A stretch of 5,762 nucleotides of DNA from JACPRB01 sp964468745. GTDB taxonomy: Bacteria > Planctomycetota > MHYJ01 > JACPRB01. How positions within the stretch are numbered: the first letter of the stretch is position 1; each line of letters starts with the position of its first letter. The notes beneath the pieces are model-generated. The model was not told where the DNA came from and did no database searches. It saw only the letters and a list, made by a program, of their open reading frames with translations. Positions 5,403 through 5,762 of this stretch are shown piece after piece. The stretch covers positions 1-5,762 of the forward strand of contig CAYXVY010000073.1 in NCBI GenBank assembly GCA_964468745.1, read 5' to 3'. Both the position numbers and the translations under genes were made by a program.

Positions 5403-5762
5403 CTACTTCTTGGCTTCAGGGTACCGGTAATACGACTCGAGCATGAGCGCTCCCATCGCCGTCACGTACGTGCGCCCGCCTTCAAATCCCCAGCGATCCT
5501 CCTCGGCCGCCCACGAGCCATTCTCGCAGCCTTCCTTGGCGGTCCTCTGCTTCGGCACGAGCGCGTTTTTCATTGCCACGTTCCACTTCTTCCACGAGGC
5601 CCCTTCGGGCGCGTCGAACGCGAAGATCGCCTGCGTGCCGTAATACCAGTAGTAGAAATCCACCTTGTTCGCCTCGTACACCGGAAGATCGGCGCTCACC
5701 AGCGCGACCGCGTCGCCCAGCGAATCGCGCGCCTCATTGTCGAGGGCGAGGCGGCTGGCGAT
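5403..5762 (-). CDS. Prenyltransferase/squalene-oxidase repeat protein, C-terminal part
   Basis: The last 119 codons of a gene that continues past the right edge; the frame is open to the boundary and the stop is TAG at 5403-5405. A GTG at 5697-5699 could look like a start, but the frame continues upstream with sensible sequence, so it is internal. Features are FYYWYYGTQAIF, WKKWNVAMKNALV, ENGSW, GGRTYVTAMGALMLESYYRYPE: alternating aromatic helices ending in a GSW / GGR-Y-TAM-LE-YYRY tail. This matches the last repeats of the alpha/alpha-barrel prenyltransferase and squalene-oxidase repeat group. Such proteins occur in many copies in Planctomycetota, where most are not true terpene cyclases. 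The DxDD region that would show cyclase activity lies outside the window, so activity cannot be judged. Confidence 0.8.
   Translation of the reverse strand: MASRLALDNEARDSLGDAVALVSADLPVYEANKVDFYYWYYGTQAIFAFDAPEGASWKKWNVAMKNALVPKQRTAKEGCENGSWAAEEDRWGFEGGRTYVTAMGALMLESYYRYPEAKK

Noticed and set aside
5403..5699. A separate 98-aa gene starting at GTG 5697-5699
   Set aside because: The frame stays open and protein-like up to the window edge, and the family is much longer; this is the C-terminal end of a larger protein.

Overview
The window is GC-rich bacterial DNA with four protein-coding genes, all on the minus strand (read right to left), and a gene-free tract of about 880 bases at the left edge. 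From the upstream end the genes are: the C-terminal part of a prenyltransferase/squalene-oxidase-type repeat protein (5403-5762, cut by the window edge); a long fused peptidase-U32-family protein, probably an iron-sulfur RNA or cofactor hydroxylase (2819-5287); a small CAP/SCP-domain lipoprotein (2228-2761); and an exported two-part protein with a helical N-terminal half and a beta-sandwich-like C-terminal half (884-1963). The lipoprotein and exported proteins suggest a bacterium with an elaborate envelope. The prenyltransferase-repeat protein and the tandem U32 fusion resemble genes I associate with Planctomycetota and some deltaproteobacterial or acidobacterial lineages. The taxonomic guess is weak because there is no rRNA or other marker gene here.

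The genes share a strand, but the gaps of 115, 57 and 264 bp and the unrelated products argue against one tight functional operon. The U32 leader (5288-5402) carries G-rich direct and inverted repeats and a stem-loop. The gap before the CAP gene is AT-rich for this window. The last gene has a perfect Shine-Dalgarno sequence and its own 264-bp upstream region containing an inverted repeat.

The outstanding part is 1-859. It is not a gene but a tandem array of about 20 highly degenerate units with a strict 42/43-bp spacing. Each unit carries an imperfect palindrome of the type CTTCC-n4-GGAAG. Many units carry a second, unrelated inverted repeat about 16-21 bases further on. From position 242 onward the steps follow a 43+42+42+42 cycle of 169 bp. 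Sequence varies greatly while spacing and hairpin potential persist, which points to selection on geometry or structure. The array runs off the left edge and ends about 25 bases beyond the stop of the 884-1963 gene. I do not recognise it as CRISPR, an integron, a REP element or any other named class.
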